From an uncultured Ruminococcus sp. (lineage in GTDB: Bacteria > Bacillota > Clostridia > Oscillospirales > Acutalibacteraceae), in contig CACYPH010000010.1 in the NCBI GenBank assembly GCA_902776185.1, forward strand, positions 1 through 53,889: a DNA stretch of 53,889 nucleotides, given 5' to 3'. The notes under the pieces are model-generated. The model did not search any database. It was given only the letters and a program-made list of their open reading frames with translations, and was not told the origin of the DNA. Of the stretch, positions 8,867-18,402 are shown one piece after another (position 1 is the stretch's first letter; each line of letters begins with the position of its first letter). Made by a program: the position numbers and the translations under genes.

Positions 8867-8895
8867 TTGCAATCCTTCAAAATAGGTGATATTAT
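8867..8895 (+). promoter_or_regulatory. Putative promoter for the DUF6514-like gene
   Basis: TTGCAA (8867-8872), 17 bp, then TATTAT (8890-8895). It lies about 40 bases before the start codon at 8935 and could also serve the radical SAM gene downstream. Confidence 0.6.
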
Positions 8896-8934
8896 TTCAC
8901 TGTACTTGTGATATATTTTCACAGAGGTGGGTAT

Positions 8935-9168
8935 ATGAAAGAATACAGGCTGTTTGTGCAGACCATGTATGACCGCAGTGTCGGTTTCTATGAAACATAC
9001 GGCGTCGCGGTATTTGACGATGGTGAAATGTCACGCGTCGTGCGGGATGTGTCTGTAGAACGCGACAAGGTTGAGGCGCTGGTCGCACGCTTTAATCGCG
9101 AGCATTTAGAGCCGGAGCATCTGGGGCAGGCGATCGAGGAGTTCCTCTTTGACTTTGAAGTTACATAG
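8935..9168 (+). CDS. Small DUF6514-like protein
   Basis: 77 residues from the ATG at 8935, which follows GAGGTGG; a start further upstream would bury that site. The protein begins MKEYRLFVQTMYDR and contains YGVAVFDDGE, VSVERDKVEALVARFN and LEPEHLGQAIEEFL. This layout (YGI-type strand, then 'dis.dr..Ve.lv..fN...l.peHl.d.ve.fl') is how I remember the DUF6514 family of Clostridia. No function is known for the family. The gene has no membrane segment or signal peptide and lies 63 bp before the radical SAM gene. Confidence 0.6.
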   Translation: MKEYRLFVQTMYDRSVGFYETYGVAVFDDGEMSRVVRDVSVERDKVEALVARFNREHLEPEHLGQAIEEFLFDFEVT

Positions 9169-9231
9169 ATACGCAGCTACTTGGCAATTCGCCGCTTTTA
9201 TGATATTATAAGCATGAAAGGCGGTGACGGT

Positions 9232-10092
9232 ATGCTGTGTGATCTCTGCCCGCGCAACTGCAATATCGAGAGAACCGAATATGAAGGCGGCTTCTGCGGC
9301 GTCGGCAGTCTGCCGAAGATCGCGCGGATCGCGCCGCATTATGATGAGGAGCCGATACTCAGCGGTACCGGCGGCGCCGGAACGATTTTCTTTTCCGGAT
9401 GCTCGCTGAGATGTGTCTACTGCCAGAACTACGCGATCTCGTCGCAGGATACCGGCAGGTATATCACGCCCTATCAGCTCAGCGAGGAATACCGACGCTT
9501 GGAAGCGATGGGCGTACATAATATTGAATTTGTCACCCCGACACATTATGTCGACGCGATTCTCGAGAGCCTCAGCTATTATCATCCGAAGCTTCCGCTG
9601 ATCTACAACTCCTCAGGCTATGACAAGGTCGAAAGTCTGAGAAAGCTCGACGGGATCATCGACGTCTATCTGCCGGACTTCAAGTACAGCGACAATGCGC
9701 TTGCAAACCAGCTCTCCGCCTGCAGCGATTATGTGGAGACCGCGACCGCTGCGATCGGCGAAATGCTCCGCCAAACGGGAGATTGCATCATTGAGGACGG
9801 TTTACTGAAAAAAGGCGTGATGATACGCCATCTGGTACTGCCGTCGCACACCAAAAACAGCATCGGCGTTTTGGAAATCATCAAACAAAATTGGAACAAT
9901 AAGACCCCGGTGAGCCTGATGAGCCAGTATTTTCCCGCGGGAAAAGCGTCGGATTACCCCGATATCAATCGACGCGTGACAGCGCGCGAATATCAAAAGG
10001 TGCTGGACAAGCTGTACGAGCTCGAACTGGACGGATTCGCCCAGGAGCTGTCAAGCGCAGACAAAAAATACGTGCCGGTTTGGGATTACTGA
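9232..10092 (+). CDS. Radical SAM protein, PflX-like (COG1313 type)
   Basis: 286 residues from the ATG at 9232, preceded by AAAGGCGG; a TTG at 9181 is in frame but has no site. An N-terminal cysteine cluster (LCDLCPRNCNIER, then GGFCGVG) precedes the radical SAM signature CSLRCVYC (CX3CX2C). Later motifs include EFVTPTHY, YLPDFKYSD and MSQYFPAGKA. These match the proteins annotated as homologs of pyruvate formate-lyase activating enzyme (PflX). They bind a [4Fe-4S] cluster and should cleave S-adenosylmethionine; the target is not known. No glycyl radical enzyme gene is adjacent. Confidence 0.85.
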   Translation: MLCDLCPRNCNIERTEYEGGFCGVGSLPKIARIAPHYDEEPILSGTGGAGTIFFSGCSLRCVYCQNYAISSQDTGRYITPYQLSEEYRRLEAMGVHNIEFVTPTHYVDAILESLSYYHPKLPLIYNSSGYDKVESLRKLDGIIDVYLPDFKYSDNALANQLSACSDYVETATAAIGEMLRQTGDCIIEDGLLKKGVMIRHLVLPSHTKNSIGVLEIIKQNWNNKTPVSLMSQYFPAGKASDYPDINRRVTAREYQKVLDKLYELELDGFAQELSSADKKYVPVWDY

Positions 10093-10123
10093 TATAATAT
10101 ATCATTCAGTTACTAACAAGTAA

Positions 10124-10155
10124 AAAACACCGCTTCATGTTTGAAGCGGTGTTTT
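10124..10155. terminator. Bidirectional terminator between the radical SAM gene and rny
   Basis: AAAACACCGCTTCA (10124-10137) pairs with TGAAGCGGTGTTTT (10142-10155) around a four-base loop. A and T tracts on either side let it act on both strands, between convergent genes. Confidence 0.85.
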
Positions 10156-10158
10156 GTC

Positions 10159-11709
10159 TTACTTTGCGTAATCGATCGCGCGGGATTCGCGGATGATATT
10201 GACCTTGATCTGACCGGGATACTCGAGATCCTCTTCGATCTTCTTGCAGATATCGCGCGCCAGCGAAGCCATGGAATCATCCTTGACCTGCTCGGGCTTG
10301 ACCATGATTCGGATCTCACGACCCGCCTGAATGGCAAAGGAGGTTTCGACGCCCTTGAAGGACGAAGCGACTTCCTCAAGCTTTTGCAGACGCTTGATAT
10401 AGTTTTCAAGGTTCTCGCGGCGAGCGCCGGGACGAGCGGCTGAGATCGCGTCGGCTGCCTGAACGATACAGGCGACGACCGTTTTCGCTTCAACATCGCC
10501 GTGGTGCGCCTGGATCGCGTGGATGACAGCGTCGCTCTCTTTATACTTGCGGGCGACGTCTACGCCGATCTCAACGTGGCTGCCCTCGATCTCGTGGTCG
10601 AGCGCCTTGCCGATATCGTGCAGTAGACCCGCGCGCTTTGCAACGGTGGGATCCAGCCCCAGCTCAGAGGCGATGATACCGGACAGGTAGCAGACCTCGA
10701 GCGAATGATTGAGCACGTTTTGACCGTAGCTGGTACGGTATTTCAGTCTGCCTAAGATCTTGACAAGCTCCGGATGCAGACCGTTGACGCCGGCGTCAAG
10801 CACCGCGCGTTCGCCTGCCTGCTTGATGCTGTTCTCGACCTCGCGGCGGGCTTTTTCGACCATCTCTTCAACCCTCGCGGGATGGATACGGCCGTCGGAA
10901 ATGAGCTTTTCGAGGGAGATACGGGCGATCTCTCTGCGGACCGGCTCAAAGGATGATAAGGTGATCGCCTCGGGCGTATCGTCGATGATGAGGTCTACGC
11001 CGGTGAGCGTTTCGATCGCGCGGATGTTGCGGCCCTCGCGGCCGATGATGCGTCCTTTCATCTCGTCATTGGGCAGCGGTACGACCGATACGGTCGCTTC
11101 GGCTACCTGATCAGCGGCACAGCGCTGGATCGCGAGCGAGATAATATTGCGGGCGCGCTTGTCGGATTCGTCCTTAAGCTGCTGCTCATATTCCATGATC
11201 TTGAGCGACTTTTCGTGGGACAATTCCTTTTCCAGTTCGTTGAGCAAATAAGACTTTGCCTGATCGACTGTGTAGCCCGAGATCCTCTCGAGCATTTCAA
11301 ACTGGCTCTTCTTGATTGTTTCCACCTCGGCGAGCCTTGCCTCGGCGTCTTTCATCTTTTTGGCAACCCTGTCTTCCTTCTTCTCGACATTGTCGAGCTT
11401 TCGGTCGAGGGTCTCTTCCTTTTGCTGGATGCGGCGTTCCTGACGCTGGACCTCCTTGCGGCGGTCGGAAAGCTCTTTTTCGCTCTCGTTGCGCAGGCGA
11501 TGGACCTCGTCCTTACCTTCGAGGATCGCTTCCTTCTTCTTCGCCTCAGCCGTCTTCATCGCGTCCGCGACAATGCGCTTAGCTTCCTGTTCGGCGCTGC
11601 CGATCTCAGCCTCGGCGACCTTCTTGCGGTACAGGTTGCCGACGATAATGCCGACGCCTGCACCGACGATCAGCGCGACCACGATGAGGATGATGCTTAA
11701 TACATCCAT
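10159..11709 (-). CDS. rny: Ribonuclease Y
   Basis: 516 residues, the usual length. RNase Y is the membrane-anchored endoribonuclease that starts mRNA decay in many Gram-positive bacteria. Visible parts: N-terminal membrane anchor (about 4-24), a long charged coiled coil (about 30-190), a KH domain with [12 protein letters not shown] (219-230), and an HD domain with the metal-binding pair H364-D365 in [13 protein letters not shown] strong RBS (AAGGAGG) precedes the ATG. The gene stands alone on the minus strand with its own promoter and a leader of about 300 bases rich in hairpins. Confidence 0.97.
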   Translation of the reverse strand: MDVLSIILIVVALIVGAGVGIIVGNLYRKKVAEAEIGSAEQEAKRIVADAMKTAEAKKKEAILEGKDEVHRLRNESEKELSDRRKEVQRQERRIQQKEETLDRKLDNVEKKEDRVAKKMKDAEARLAEVETIKKSQFEMLERISGYTVDQAKSYLLNELEKELSHEKSLKIMEYEQQLKDESDKRARNIISLAIQRCAADQVAEATVSVVPLPNDEMKGRIIGREGRNIRAIETLTGVDLIIDDTPEAITLSSFEPVRREIARISLEKLISDGRIHPARVEEMVEKARREVENSIKQAGERAVLDAGVNGLHPELVKILGRLKYRTSYGQNVLNHSLEVCYLSGIIASELGLDPTVAKRAGLLHDIGKALDHEIEGSHVEIGVDVARKYKESDAVIHAIQAHHGDVEAKTVVACIVQAADAISAARPGARRENLENYIKRLQKLEEVASSFKGVETSFAIQAGREIRIMVKPEQVKDDSMASLARDICKKIEEDLEYPGQIKVNIIRESRAIDYAK

Positions 11710-12006
11710 ACATTGACACCTCCTTGATTTGATATTGAATCAAACTCAACTCACGGTGCCGTTACTCAGATATTCAATTTTGTATCACCAAATGTACGGG
11801 TCCGATAGCGGTTGCCGAAAAGCTCGGCATATCTCGGGTAGCCGTACCGTAAATCAGTAGCATCCGTAACAAACGGATTGGCAATAGGAATAAAAAATAT
11901 CTATATATAACGGCTCTCTGAAGAGAGTCTAATACGAAAGTACGAATCCGTCTTCCACGCGGATTCGGTATGTCATAACTGTCATACTGATACTATTATG
12001 ACATCA
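11710..12006 (-). promoter_or_regulatory. Hairpin-rich 5' leader of rny
   Basis: This gene-free stretch would be the untranslated leader of rny. It holds four short perfect or near-perfect hairpins: CGAATCCG/CGGATTCG (11943-11967), CTCTC/GAGAG (11914-11927), ATCCGT/ACGGAT (11862-11878) and TGCCGA/TCGGCA (11813-11829). None is followed by a clear T-run. It may be a target for control by RNase Y itself or another RNase; that is inference. Confidence 0.45.
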
Positions 12007-12012
12007 TAGCTT

Positions 12013-12041
12013 ATCATAATATACAATCGCCGAAATGTCAA
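12013..12041 (-). promoter_or_regulatory. Strong putative promoter of rny
   Basis: Minus strand TTGACA (12036-12041), 17 bp, TATGAT (12013-12018). It lies about 300 bases before the rny start codon. Confidence 0.7.
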
Positions 12042-12061
12042 GTGCTATTTTTCTATAACAG

Positions 12062-12093
12062 AAAATACTGCACATATCACCATGTGCAGTACT
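12062..12093 (-). terminator. Terminator of the zinc-ribbon protein gene
   Basis: TACTGCACAT (minus strand, 91-82 side) pairs with ATGTGCAGTA and is followed by TTTTC. It lies about 20 bases past the stop codon at 12113. Confidence 0.8.
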
Positions 12094-12112
12094 CTCAATC
12101 ATCAAGATTCAG

Positions 12113-13486
12113 TTATCCATTGATATCGAACGGCTCGAACACGTAAGGCACGTCGTCGCTGTGATACAGCATCGTCCAATATTCCTTGCCGTCGATGGAT
12201 TTTTTCTCGAGAACCATATAGTGGGAAGCGATCTCTTTCCCCTTCTGGGTCATATCCTGCGCGTTCATCTCATAAACGGTGTAATCGACATGATAATAGA
12301 CGCCGTCGGTCTGGAATCGGTTGATCCCGGTCAGCGCCATGGGATCGCCCTTGCCAAGTCCTAAGATATAGTAGTAATCGTCGTCGCGCCACATTTTCTG
12401 TTCGTCGTACGCTTTCTGATAGAAGGTATCGATCGCGCTTTCGGGCAGGTGGAAAATATTGGTGCAGATCCATTCGACCTCCTGACGGTCAAAGGTCCAT
12501 GCACCCGTCCCGTGAGAATCCCACGGACACGACTTCACGGCTTCATCCGGTGAAAAGCTCGTCGTCACGCCCTCGCCGGGATAGAGATTATTACCGCTCA
12601 TCATCTCCACACAGGAGTGCAGGTTCACGATATAGGACAGGATATTTTGGTCGTTCTCTACAGCATGGCGGCAATCGTAATCCTTCGCGCAGTACAGGCC
12701 GTAGCGATTGACAAAGCTCTCAAGATCCTCGGGGATTTCGGGGATCGCCTGCGGCTCATGCTGACCGCCCGTTGTCGCCGCCTGCGTCTCAGGAGCGGAA
12801 GTCGCTTCTGTATGATCCGACGGGATCACTCTGCCGATACCGAAGCGTTGGGTCTCCTTCTGCGCCTCGGGTTCGGCGCTGTCGCCGGAAGAATGGATAT
12901 ACTTCTCCGGTAAACGGACATAGTAGCCGTCGACGGGTCGGAACACATCCGGCTCTGTGATGCGGCTGTACTCGATCTTTTCGGTTTTGATCACGTGCTT
13001 TTTAAAGGTCGTTTCAAGGGTCAGGATCTCGGACAGATCATCATACCCGTAATTCACCTCATACGCCTTGCCGTTGACCTCATAAGCACAGCTCGCGATG
13101 CGGGATTCACCGTCAAAAGTGAATTTGATCTGCTCGTTGGAGGGATCGTCGAGCGAGGTATCGATCTCGAACGCCTCTGCAGGCGGAACAAACTGCTTTT
13201 TCGCCTCTTCCAGCTCAGCGGCGCTGACGGTATCTCTGTTGAAAAACAGGATCAGTCCTGTCACGATCGCCGCGATCAGGATCACTGCGATCACGGAGAT
13301 CACGATCGCCTTCGTCTTTTTCTTCTTCTTGGGCTGATCAGGCTGCGGCTGCTGTAAATAGCCGCTGTTCGGCTGCGGCAGATTTGCAGCGGTCTGATTC
13401 GGCTGAACGTTCATGACCGGCGTACCGCAAACACCGCAGAACTTGGCTGCATCGTTCAGCTCTGCGCCGCACTTTTGACACTTCAT
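12113..13486 (-). CDS. Zinc-ribbon membrane protein of unknown function
   Basis: 457 residues. The N-terminus is a zinc ribbon with C3-x2-C6-x10-C17-x2-C20 (MKCQKCG, then KFCGVCGTP). A Pro/Gln-rich linker, a run of five lysines and one membrane span (about 60-82) follow, so the zinc ribbon should be inside and about 370 residues outside the cell. The outer part has no motif I recognise. It is acidic, has a Thr/Ala/Gln-rich stretch near 235-250, and ends with a beta-rich region (YWTMLYHSDDVPYVFEP). Proteins with this layout are common in Firmicutes and are often annotated only as zinc-ribbon domain-containing. It is a single-gene unit with its own terminator and diverges from the glycogen operon. 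Confidence 0.75.
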   Translation of the reverse strand: MKCQKCGAELNDAAKFCGVCGTPVMNVQPNQTAANLPQPNSGYLQQPQPDQPKKKKKTKAIVISVIAVILIAAIVTGLILFFNRDTVSAAELEEAKKQFVPPAEAFEIDTSLDDPSNEQIKFTFDGESRIASCAYEVNGKAYEVNYGYDDLSEILTLETTFKKHVIKTEKIEYSRITEPDVFRPVDGYYVRLPEKYIHSSGDSAEPEAQKETQRFGIGRVIPSDHTEATSAPETQAATTGGQHEPQAIPEIPEDLESFVNRYGLYCAKDYDCRHAVENDQNILSYIVNLHSCVEMMSGNNLYPGEGVTTSFSPDEAVKSCPWDSHGTGAWTFDRQEVEWICTNIFHLPESAIDTFYQKAYDEQKMWRDDDYYYILGLGKGDPMALTGINRFQTDGVYYHVDYTVYEMNAQDMTQKGKEIASHYMVLEKKSIDGKEYWTMLYHSDDVPYVFEPFDING

Positions 13487-13785
13487 ATAAACACTCCTTG
13501 CAGTCCGGAAAAGGACTTTTCAAAACCCGGACCGTTAAAAGCATAACATTAATCAATCCTGCTATTTTTCTTTGAAAGAAGTACGCCGGATATTATTTAT
13601 TTTGTACAAAAATCACTGTCTTTCCGATCGTCCTCGTAAAAGTATGGGGTGATACAAGCCTCGTAAAAACAAAATTTTGTGAATAACTGATGATTTTATC
13701 GTATCATGTTGTGTATATTGACCAGTGAATTGACAAATTTTATAAAAAATGCACTAAAAATTTGGAGTGGAATTTCTGTTTTTAC

Positions 13786-13814
13786 TTGAAATTAACTGAA
13801 ATGTTTGCTATTAT
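13786..13814 (+). promoter_or_regulatory. Putative promoter of the glycogen operon
   Basis: TTGAAA (13786-13791), 17 bp, TATTAT (13809-13814). Transcription would start near 13821, about 50 bases before glgB. The gap 13487-13785 is A+T-rich and shows no gene. Confidence 0.65.
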
Positions 13815-13873
13815 ATCTTTGTATAGTTATGTGCGATTACTATGCACGAATCTTATAAAAGGAGAATCAGATT

Positions 13874-16000
13874 ATGAATTATGTTTTAAACGACGAGAGA
13901 TATCCTCTTGATCTGTTCCACGGCGGCGACGCTGTACGCGCTTATGACTTCTTAGGCGCGCACGACTACTGGATGGACGGCGTTCAGGGTACCATGTTCC
14001 GTGTATGGGCGCCCAACGCGCTGACCGTATCCGTTGTCGGCGATTTCAACGGCTGGGATCAAATGGCAAATCATATGCACAAGATCTCAGAAGGCGGCGT
14101 GTGGGAATGCTGGATCCCCAACCTCGGCGAGACTGCGATCTACAAGTATTGCGTAGAGACCCCGTGGTTTGAGAAGATCCTCAAATCCGACCCGTTCGCG
14201 TTCCATACCCAGACCCGTCCCGACAACGCTTCCATCATCTACAACTACAACAAGTATCAGTGGAATGATGAAGCGTGGTACAAGTACAAGATGGAACACA
14301 ACCATTTTGAGAACCCCATCAACATCTATGAGGTTCACGCAGGCTCTTGGAGAAAGTATGCCGACGGCAACACCTTCTCCTATGACAAGCTCGCCGAAGA
14401 GCTGATCCCCTATGTCAAGCAGATGGGCTACACCCATATCGAGTTCATGCCGATGACCGAGTATCCCTTTGACGGCAGCTGGGGCTATCAGGTAACCGGT
14501 TACTATGCTCCCACCTCCCGCTACGGCTCTCCCGATATGTTCATGGCGTTCATCGACAAGTGCCACCAGGAAGGCATCGGCGTTATCCTTGACTGGGTAC
14601 CCGCTCACTTCCCCAAGGACGCGCACGGTCTGGGCCGCTTTGACGGCATCCACTGCTATGAATATGAAGACAGCCGCAAGGGTGAGCATAAGGAATGGGG
14701 CACCTATGTCTTCGACTATGCCCGCTACGAAGTCATCTCCTTCCTCGTATCCTCCGCGATGTTCTGGCTGGATAAGTATCACGTAGACGGCATCCGTGTC
14801 GACGCGGTCGCATCCATGCTCTACCTCGACTACAACCGCAGAGACGGCGAGTGGGTCGCCAACAAGTACGGCGGTCATGAGCACCTCGAGGCGGTAGAAT
14901 TCATCCAGAGACTGAACACCGCTGTTCATCTGCATCATCCGACCGTTATGATGATCGCTGAGGAATCCACCTCATGGCCGATGGTATCCCGTCCCGTTTC
15001 CGACGGCGGACTGGGCTTCGACTATAAGTGGAACATGGGCTGGATGAACGATATGCTCTCCTATATGTCCCTCGATCCGCTGTGGAGACCCTATCATCAC
15101 AACAGCATCACCTTCTCCTTCCTCTATGCGTTCTCCGAGAACTTCCTCCTCCCCATCTCTCACGATGAGGTCGTTTACGGCAAGGGCTCGCTGATCAACA
15201 AGATGCCCGGCGATTACGATATGAAGTTTGCGGGCGTTCGCGTATTTATGTCCTACATGATGGCGCATCCCGGCAAGAAGCTCACCTTCATGGGCGCCGA
15301 GATCGGTCAGTTCGACGAGTGGAACTCCACCGAAGAACTGCAGTGGGGTCTGCTCGAATTCGAGAAGCATAAGAAGCTCAACGACTTCTTCCGCGCTTTG
15401 AATGAGTTCTATAAAGAGAACTCGTGTATGTATCAGGTCGACTTTACATGGGAAGGCTTCAACTGGATCCACCATGACGACTATCAGCAGAGCGTTATCG
15501 CGTTCCGCCGTATCGACAAGGAAGGCAACAACGTCATCGTTGTCTGCAACTTCCAGCCGATGTACCGCGAGAACTACGGTATCGGCGTTCCGGACTTCGG
15601 CGTATATGCAGAGGTATTCAACTCCGACGACGAGCAGTACGGCGGTACCGGCAAGACAAACGGCACCGAGATCCGCACTGTTGACGAAGCGATGCACGGC
15701 TTTGATCAGAGCATCTATCTCAACCTGCCGCCTATGAGCGCGATCTACCTCAAGTGCGTCGCTAAGGAAAAGAGCCCGAAGGAGATCAAGGCTGAGGAAG
15801 CTGCTGCAAAGCGTAAGGAAGCCGCCAAGAAAGCTGCCGCTACCCGCGCTGCCAAAAAGGCCGCTAAGGAAGCTGAAGCAAAGAAAGCGGAAAAAGCGCC
15901 TGCAAAGAAAGCAGCCGCCGCTAAGAAGCCTGCTGCCAAGAAAGCGCCCGCTAAGAAACCCGCCGCGAAAAAGGCAACTGCTAAAAAAGAAGAAAAATAA
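13874..16000 (+). CDS. glgB: 1,4-alpha-glucan branching enzyme with a Lys/Ala-rich C-terminal tail
   Basis: 708 residues. It makes alpha-1,6 branches during glycogen synthesis. An N-terminal CBM48-like domain (about 35-130, with FRVWAPNA and VVGDFNGWD) precedes the GH13 barrel with nucleophile D310 (GIRVDAV), acid/base E363 (MIAEES) and the H430-D431 pair (ISHDEV). The family fold ends near LPPMSAIYLK (619-627). The remaining 80 residues (629-708) are a low-complexity tail of Lys, Ala, Pro and Glu with AAKKPAAKKAPAKK-type repeats, like histone H1 tails. The tail is in frame and the stop is just before the next gene, so it is not a frameshift artefact. First gene of glgBCDA. RBS AAAGGAG. Confidence 0.96.
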   Translation: MNYVLNDERYPLDLFHGGDAVRAYDFLGAHDYWMDGVQGTMFRVWAPNALTVSVVGDFNGWDQMANHMHKISEGGVWECWIPNLGETAIYKYCVETPWFEKILKSDPFAFHTQTRPDNASIIYNYNKYQWNDEAWYKYKMEHNHFENPINIYEVHAGSWRKYADGNTFSYDKLAEELIPYVKQMGYTHIEFMPMTEYPFDGSWGYQVTGYYAPTSRYGSPDMFMAFIDKCHQEGIGVILDWVPAHFPKDAHGLGRFDGIHCYEYEDSRKGEHKEWGTYVFDYARYEVISFLVSSAMFWLDKYHVDGIRVDAVASMLYLDYNRRDGEWVANKYGGHEHLEAVEFIQRLNTAVHLHHPTVMMIAEESTSWPMVSRPVSDGGLGFDYKWNMGWMNDMLSYMSLDPLWRPYHHNSITFSFLYAFSENFLLPISHDEVVYGKGSLINKMPGDYDMKFAGVRVFMSYMMAHPGKKLTFMGAEIGQFDEWNSTEELQWGLLEFEKHKKLNDFFRALNEFYKENSCMYQVDFTWEGFNWIHHDDYQQSVIAFRRIDKEGNNVIVVCNFQPMYRENYGIGVPDFGVYAEVFNSDDEQYGGTGKTNGTEIRTVDEAMHGFDQSIYLNLPPMSAIYLKCVAKEKSPKEIKAEEAAAKRKEAAKKAAATRAAKKAAKEAEAKKAEKAPAKKAAAAKKPAAKKAPAKKPAAKKATAKKEEK

Positions 16001-16027
16001 TTCTTTAAACGAATAAAGTAAGGTGCT

Positions 16028-16049
16028 GAGCCCCGGTCATCCGGGGTTC
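16028..16049 (+). promoter_or_regulatory. GC-rich hairpin between glgB and glgC
   Basis: GAGCCCCGG pairs with CCGGGGTTC around TCAT. It is not followed by a T-run, so it is more likely an mRNA-stabilising or processing structure within the operon than a terminator. It lies about 25 bases before the glgC start. Confidence 0.5.
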
Positions 16050-16072
16050 GGCAAGCAATATTGGAGGATATA

Positions 16073-17269
16073 ATGGTACCTAAGAAAGAAGTAGTAGCGA
16101 TGCTGCTTGCCGGCGGTCAGGGTTCGCGTCTCGGCGTTCTCACCAAGAAAATCGCAAAGCCCGCCGTACCCTTCGGAGGTAAATACAGGATCATCGACTT
16201 TCCTCTCTCCAACTGCATCAATTCCGGCATCGAGGCTGTCGGCGTGCTGACACAGTATCAGCCGCTCGAGCTCAACGAGTATGTCGGCAACGGTCAGCCG
16301 TGGGATCTCGACGGTATGCATTCAGGCGTCACCTGCCTGCAGCCGTATGAGAGCAAGGAAGGTTCCGACTGGTACTCCGGCACCGCAAACGCTATTTATC
16401 AGAATATCGGTTTCGTCGATCGCTACGATCCCGATTACATTGTTGTTTTATCCGGCGACCACATCTACAAGATGGATTACGCCGATATGATCGAGTTCCA
16501 TAAGGAGAACAACGCGGCATGCACCATCGCCGCGATGGATGTTCCGATGGAGGAAGCCTCACGCTTCGGTATTCTCAATACCAACCCCGACAACTCGATC
16601 TATGAATTTGAAGAAAAGCCCGCTCATCCCAAGAGCACCAACGCCTCGATGGGCATCTATGTCTTTACATGGAAAACCATCCGCGAGTATCTGATCAAGG
16701 ACGCGCAGAATCCCGATTCTCACAACGACTTCGGCAAGGACGTCCTGCCGCTGATGCTCGAGAGCGGCGAGAAGATGGTCGCCTATCCCTTTGAAGGCTA
16801 CTGGAAGGACGTCGGCACGATCGACAGCCTTTGGGAAGCAAACATGGATCTGCTCGATCCGAAGCTCCAGCTCGACCTCAAGAACATCTACTCCCGCAAT
16901 CCCATGATGCCGCCCCACCATGTCGGCGACACCGCGAATATCCAGAACTCGCTGATCTCCGACGGCTGCAACGTTGACGGCAATCTCGAATTCTCCATCA
17001 TCTTCTCCGGCGTTCAGATCGGTAAGGATGCGACCGTTAACTCGTCGATCATCATGCCCGGCGCGATCATCGAGGAAGGCGCGAACGTTCAGTTCTCCAT
17101 CGTCTGTGAGAATTCCGTCATCGGCAAGAATGCCAAGGTCGGCGCAAATCCCACCGAGATGGAAAACCGCGACGACTGGGGCATTACCGTCGTCGGCGAA
17201 AACGTCAAGATCGGCGAGGGCGTTACCGTACCGGTAAAGGCGATGATCGATCAGGATATGGAGGTGTAA
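16073..17269 (+). CDS. glgC: Glucose-1-phosphate adenylyltransferase, catalytic subunit
   Basis: 398 residues from the ATG at 16073, which has GGAGG five bases upstream; a TTG at 16061 lies on the ribosome binding site and is rejected. It makes ADP-glucose from ATP and glucose-1-phosphate, the first committed step of glycogen synthesis. The nucleotidyltransferase signature [12 protein letters not shown] and the motif [15 protein letters not shown] are intact, followed by [10 protein letters not shown] and a C-terminal left-handed beta-helix ([14 protein letters not shown]). It probably acts with GlgD, encoded 3 bp downstream. Confidence 0.97.
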   Translation: MVPKKEVVAMLLAGGQGSRLGVLTKKIAKPAVPFGGKYRIIDFPLSNCINSGIEAVGVLTQYQPLELNEYVGNGQPWDLDGMHSGVTCLQPYESKEGSDWYSGTANAIYQNIGFVDRYDPDYIVVLSGDHIYKMDYADMIEFHKENNAACTIAAMDVPMEEASRFGILNTNPDNSIYEFEEKPAHPKSTNASMGIYVFTWKTIREYLIKDAQNPDSHNDFGKDVLPLMLESGEKMVAYPFEGYWKDVGTIDSLWEANMDLLDPKLQLDLKNIYSRNPMMPPHHVGDTANIQNSLISDGCNVDGNLEFSIIFSGVQIGKDATVNSSIIMPGAIIEEGANVQFSIVCENSVIGKNAKVGANPTEMENRDDWGITVVGENVKIGEGVTVPVKAMIDQDMEV

Positions 17270-17272
17270 GTT

Positions 17273-18385
17273 ATGGCAAGCAATAAAATATTAGGCCTCA
17301 TTTTTGCGAATACTAATGAAAAGAACTTGCCGGAGCTCACCGCCTATCGCACCACCGGCTCGGTTCCCTTCGGCGGAAAGTACCGTTTGATCGACTTCCC
17401 GCTGTCCAATATGTCCAACTCGGGCGTCAACAACATCGGCATCGTGACGAAATCCAACTTCCAGTCGCTGATGGATCACGTCGGTTCGGGTTCTGCTTGG
17501 GATCTCGCCCGCAGAAGAAGCGGTCTTTCGATCCTGCCGCCCTACGGCGAACACAGCTTTGCGAGCGTTGTCGAGACGATCTTCAACCTGCACGGCTACA
17601 TCGAACACGGCGACGAAGAGTATGTGCTGATCTCCCCCTCCGACTGTGTTTACAACATGGATTACTCAAAGGTTCTGTCCTTTGCGGAGAAGAGCTACGC
17701 TGACATCACCTTCGTCTATGTCAAGCGTCCCGTCAAGGTGATTACCGACGACTTCCGCTGCATCCTCGACGTTGACGATGCCGGCAAGGTCTCCCGCATC
17801 ATGGCGTCGCCGGTCGACGACCGCGTATGCAACCTCAATATCGGCGTCATCTTGGTACGCAAGAATGTCCTTATGGGTCTTGTGCGTCAGGCGATGTCCG
17901 AATCCAAATACAGCTTTGTCCGCGACGTCCTGCAGAAGTCGCTCGACAGATACAGAGTTTTCGCCTATGAGCTGACCGGCTACTGCGAGATCATCGGCTC
18001 CGTCAAGGAGTACTATGACGCAAACATGAAGCTCATGGACCGCGATACCCGCTATCGCCTGTTCAACTACAAGCGCCCGATCTACACCAAGGTCAGGGAC
18101 GACGCTCCGTCACGCTACGGTCTGAACTGCTCGGTCAAGGGCTCGCTGATCGCACAGGGCTGTGTGATCAACGGAACGGTCGAAAACTCGATCATTTCCA
18201 AGGGTGTACAGATCGGCGAAGGCGCCGTCATCAAGAACTGCATCATCATGCAGGACAGCGTCATCGGCGACGAAGCAGAGCTTATCAACATCGTTGTCGA
18301 TAAGGACGTCAGCGTCAGCCGCGGCTCGAAGCTGCAGGGCACGCTGAATTACCCGATGTACATCGCCAAGAAATCCATCGTATAG
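17273..18385 (+). CDS. glgD: GlgD, second subunit of ADP-glucose pyrophosphorylase
   Basis: 370 residues, paralogous to GlgC. It keeps [16 protein letters not shown] and the C-terminal beta-helix (GSLIAQGCVINGTVENS) but lacks the glycine-rich GGxGxRL nucleotide loop: the N-terminus reads ILGLIFANTNEKNLPELTAY. It is therefore expected to be a non-catalytic or regulatory partner, as known for GlgD of Bacillus and other Firmicutes, which raises GlgC activity. It starts 3 bp after glgC stops. Confidence 0.95.
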   Translation: MASNKILGLIFANTNEKNLPELTAYRTTGSVPFGGKYRLIDFPLSNMSNSGVNNIGIVTKSNFQSLMDHVGSGSAWDLARRRSGLSILPPYGEHSFASVVETIFNLHGYIEHGDEEYVLISPSDCVYNMDYSKVLSFAEKSYADITFVYVKRPVKVITDDFRCILDVDDAGKVSRIMASPVDDRVCNLNIGVILVRKNVLMGLVRQAMSESKYSFVRDVLQKSLDRYRVFAYELTGYCEIIGSVKEYYDANMKLMDRDTRYRLFNYKRPIYTKVRDDAPSRYGLNCSVKGSLIAQGCVINGTVENSIISKGVQIGEGAVIKNCIIMQDSVIGDEAELINIVVDKDVSVSRGSKLQGTLNYPMYIAKKSIV

Positions 18386-18402
18386 ATACAGGAGGTATAG
18401 AT

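Noticed and set aside
15745-15939. Alanine/phenylalanine-rich 64-residue minus-strand frame under the glgB tail
   Set aside because: It is the complement of the Lys/Ala codons (AAG GCC and similar) and looks like a membrane protein only because of that. No binding site.
16028-16049. The glgB-glgC hairpin as a terminator
   Set aside because: It has no T-run and is followed by the glgC binding site at short distance, so the operon most likely continues through it.
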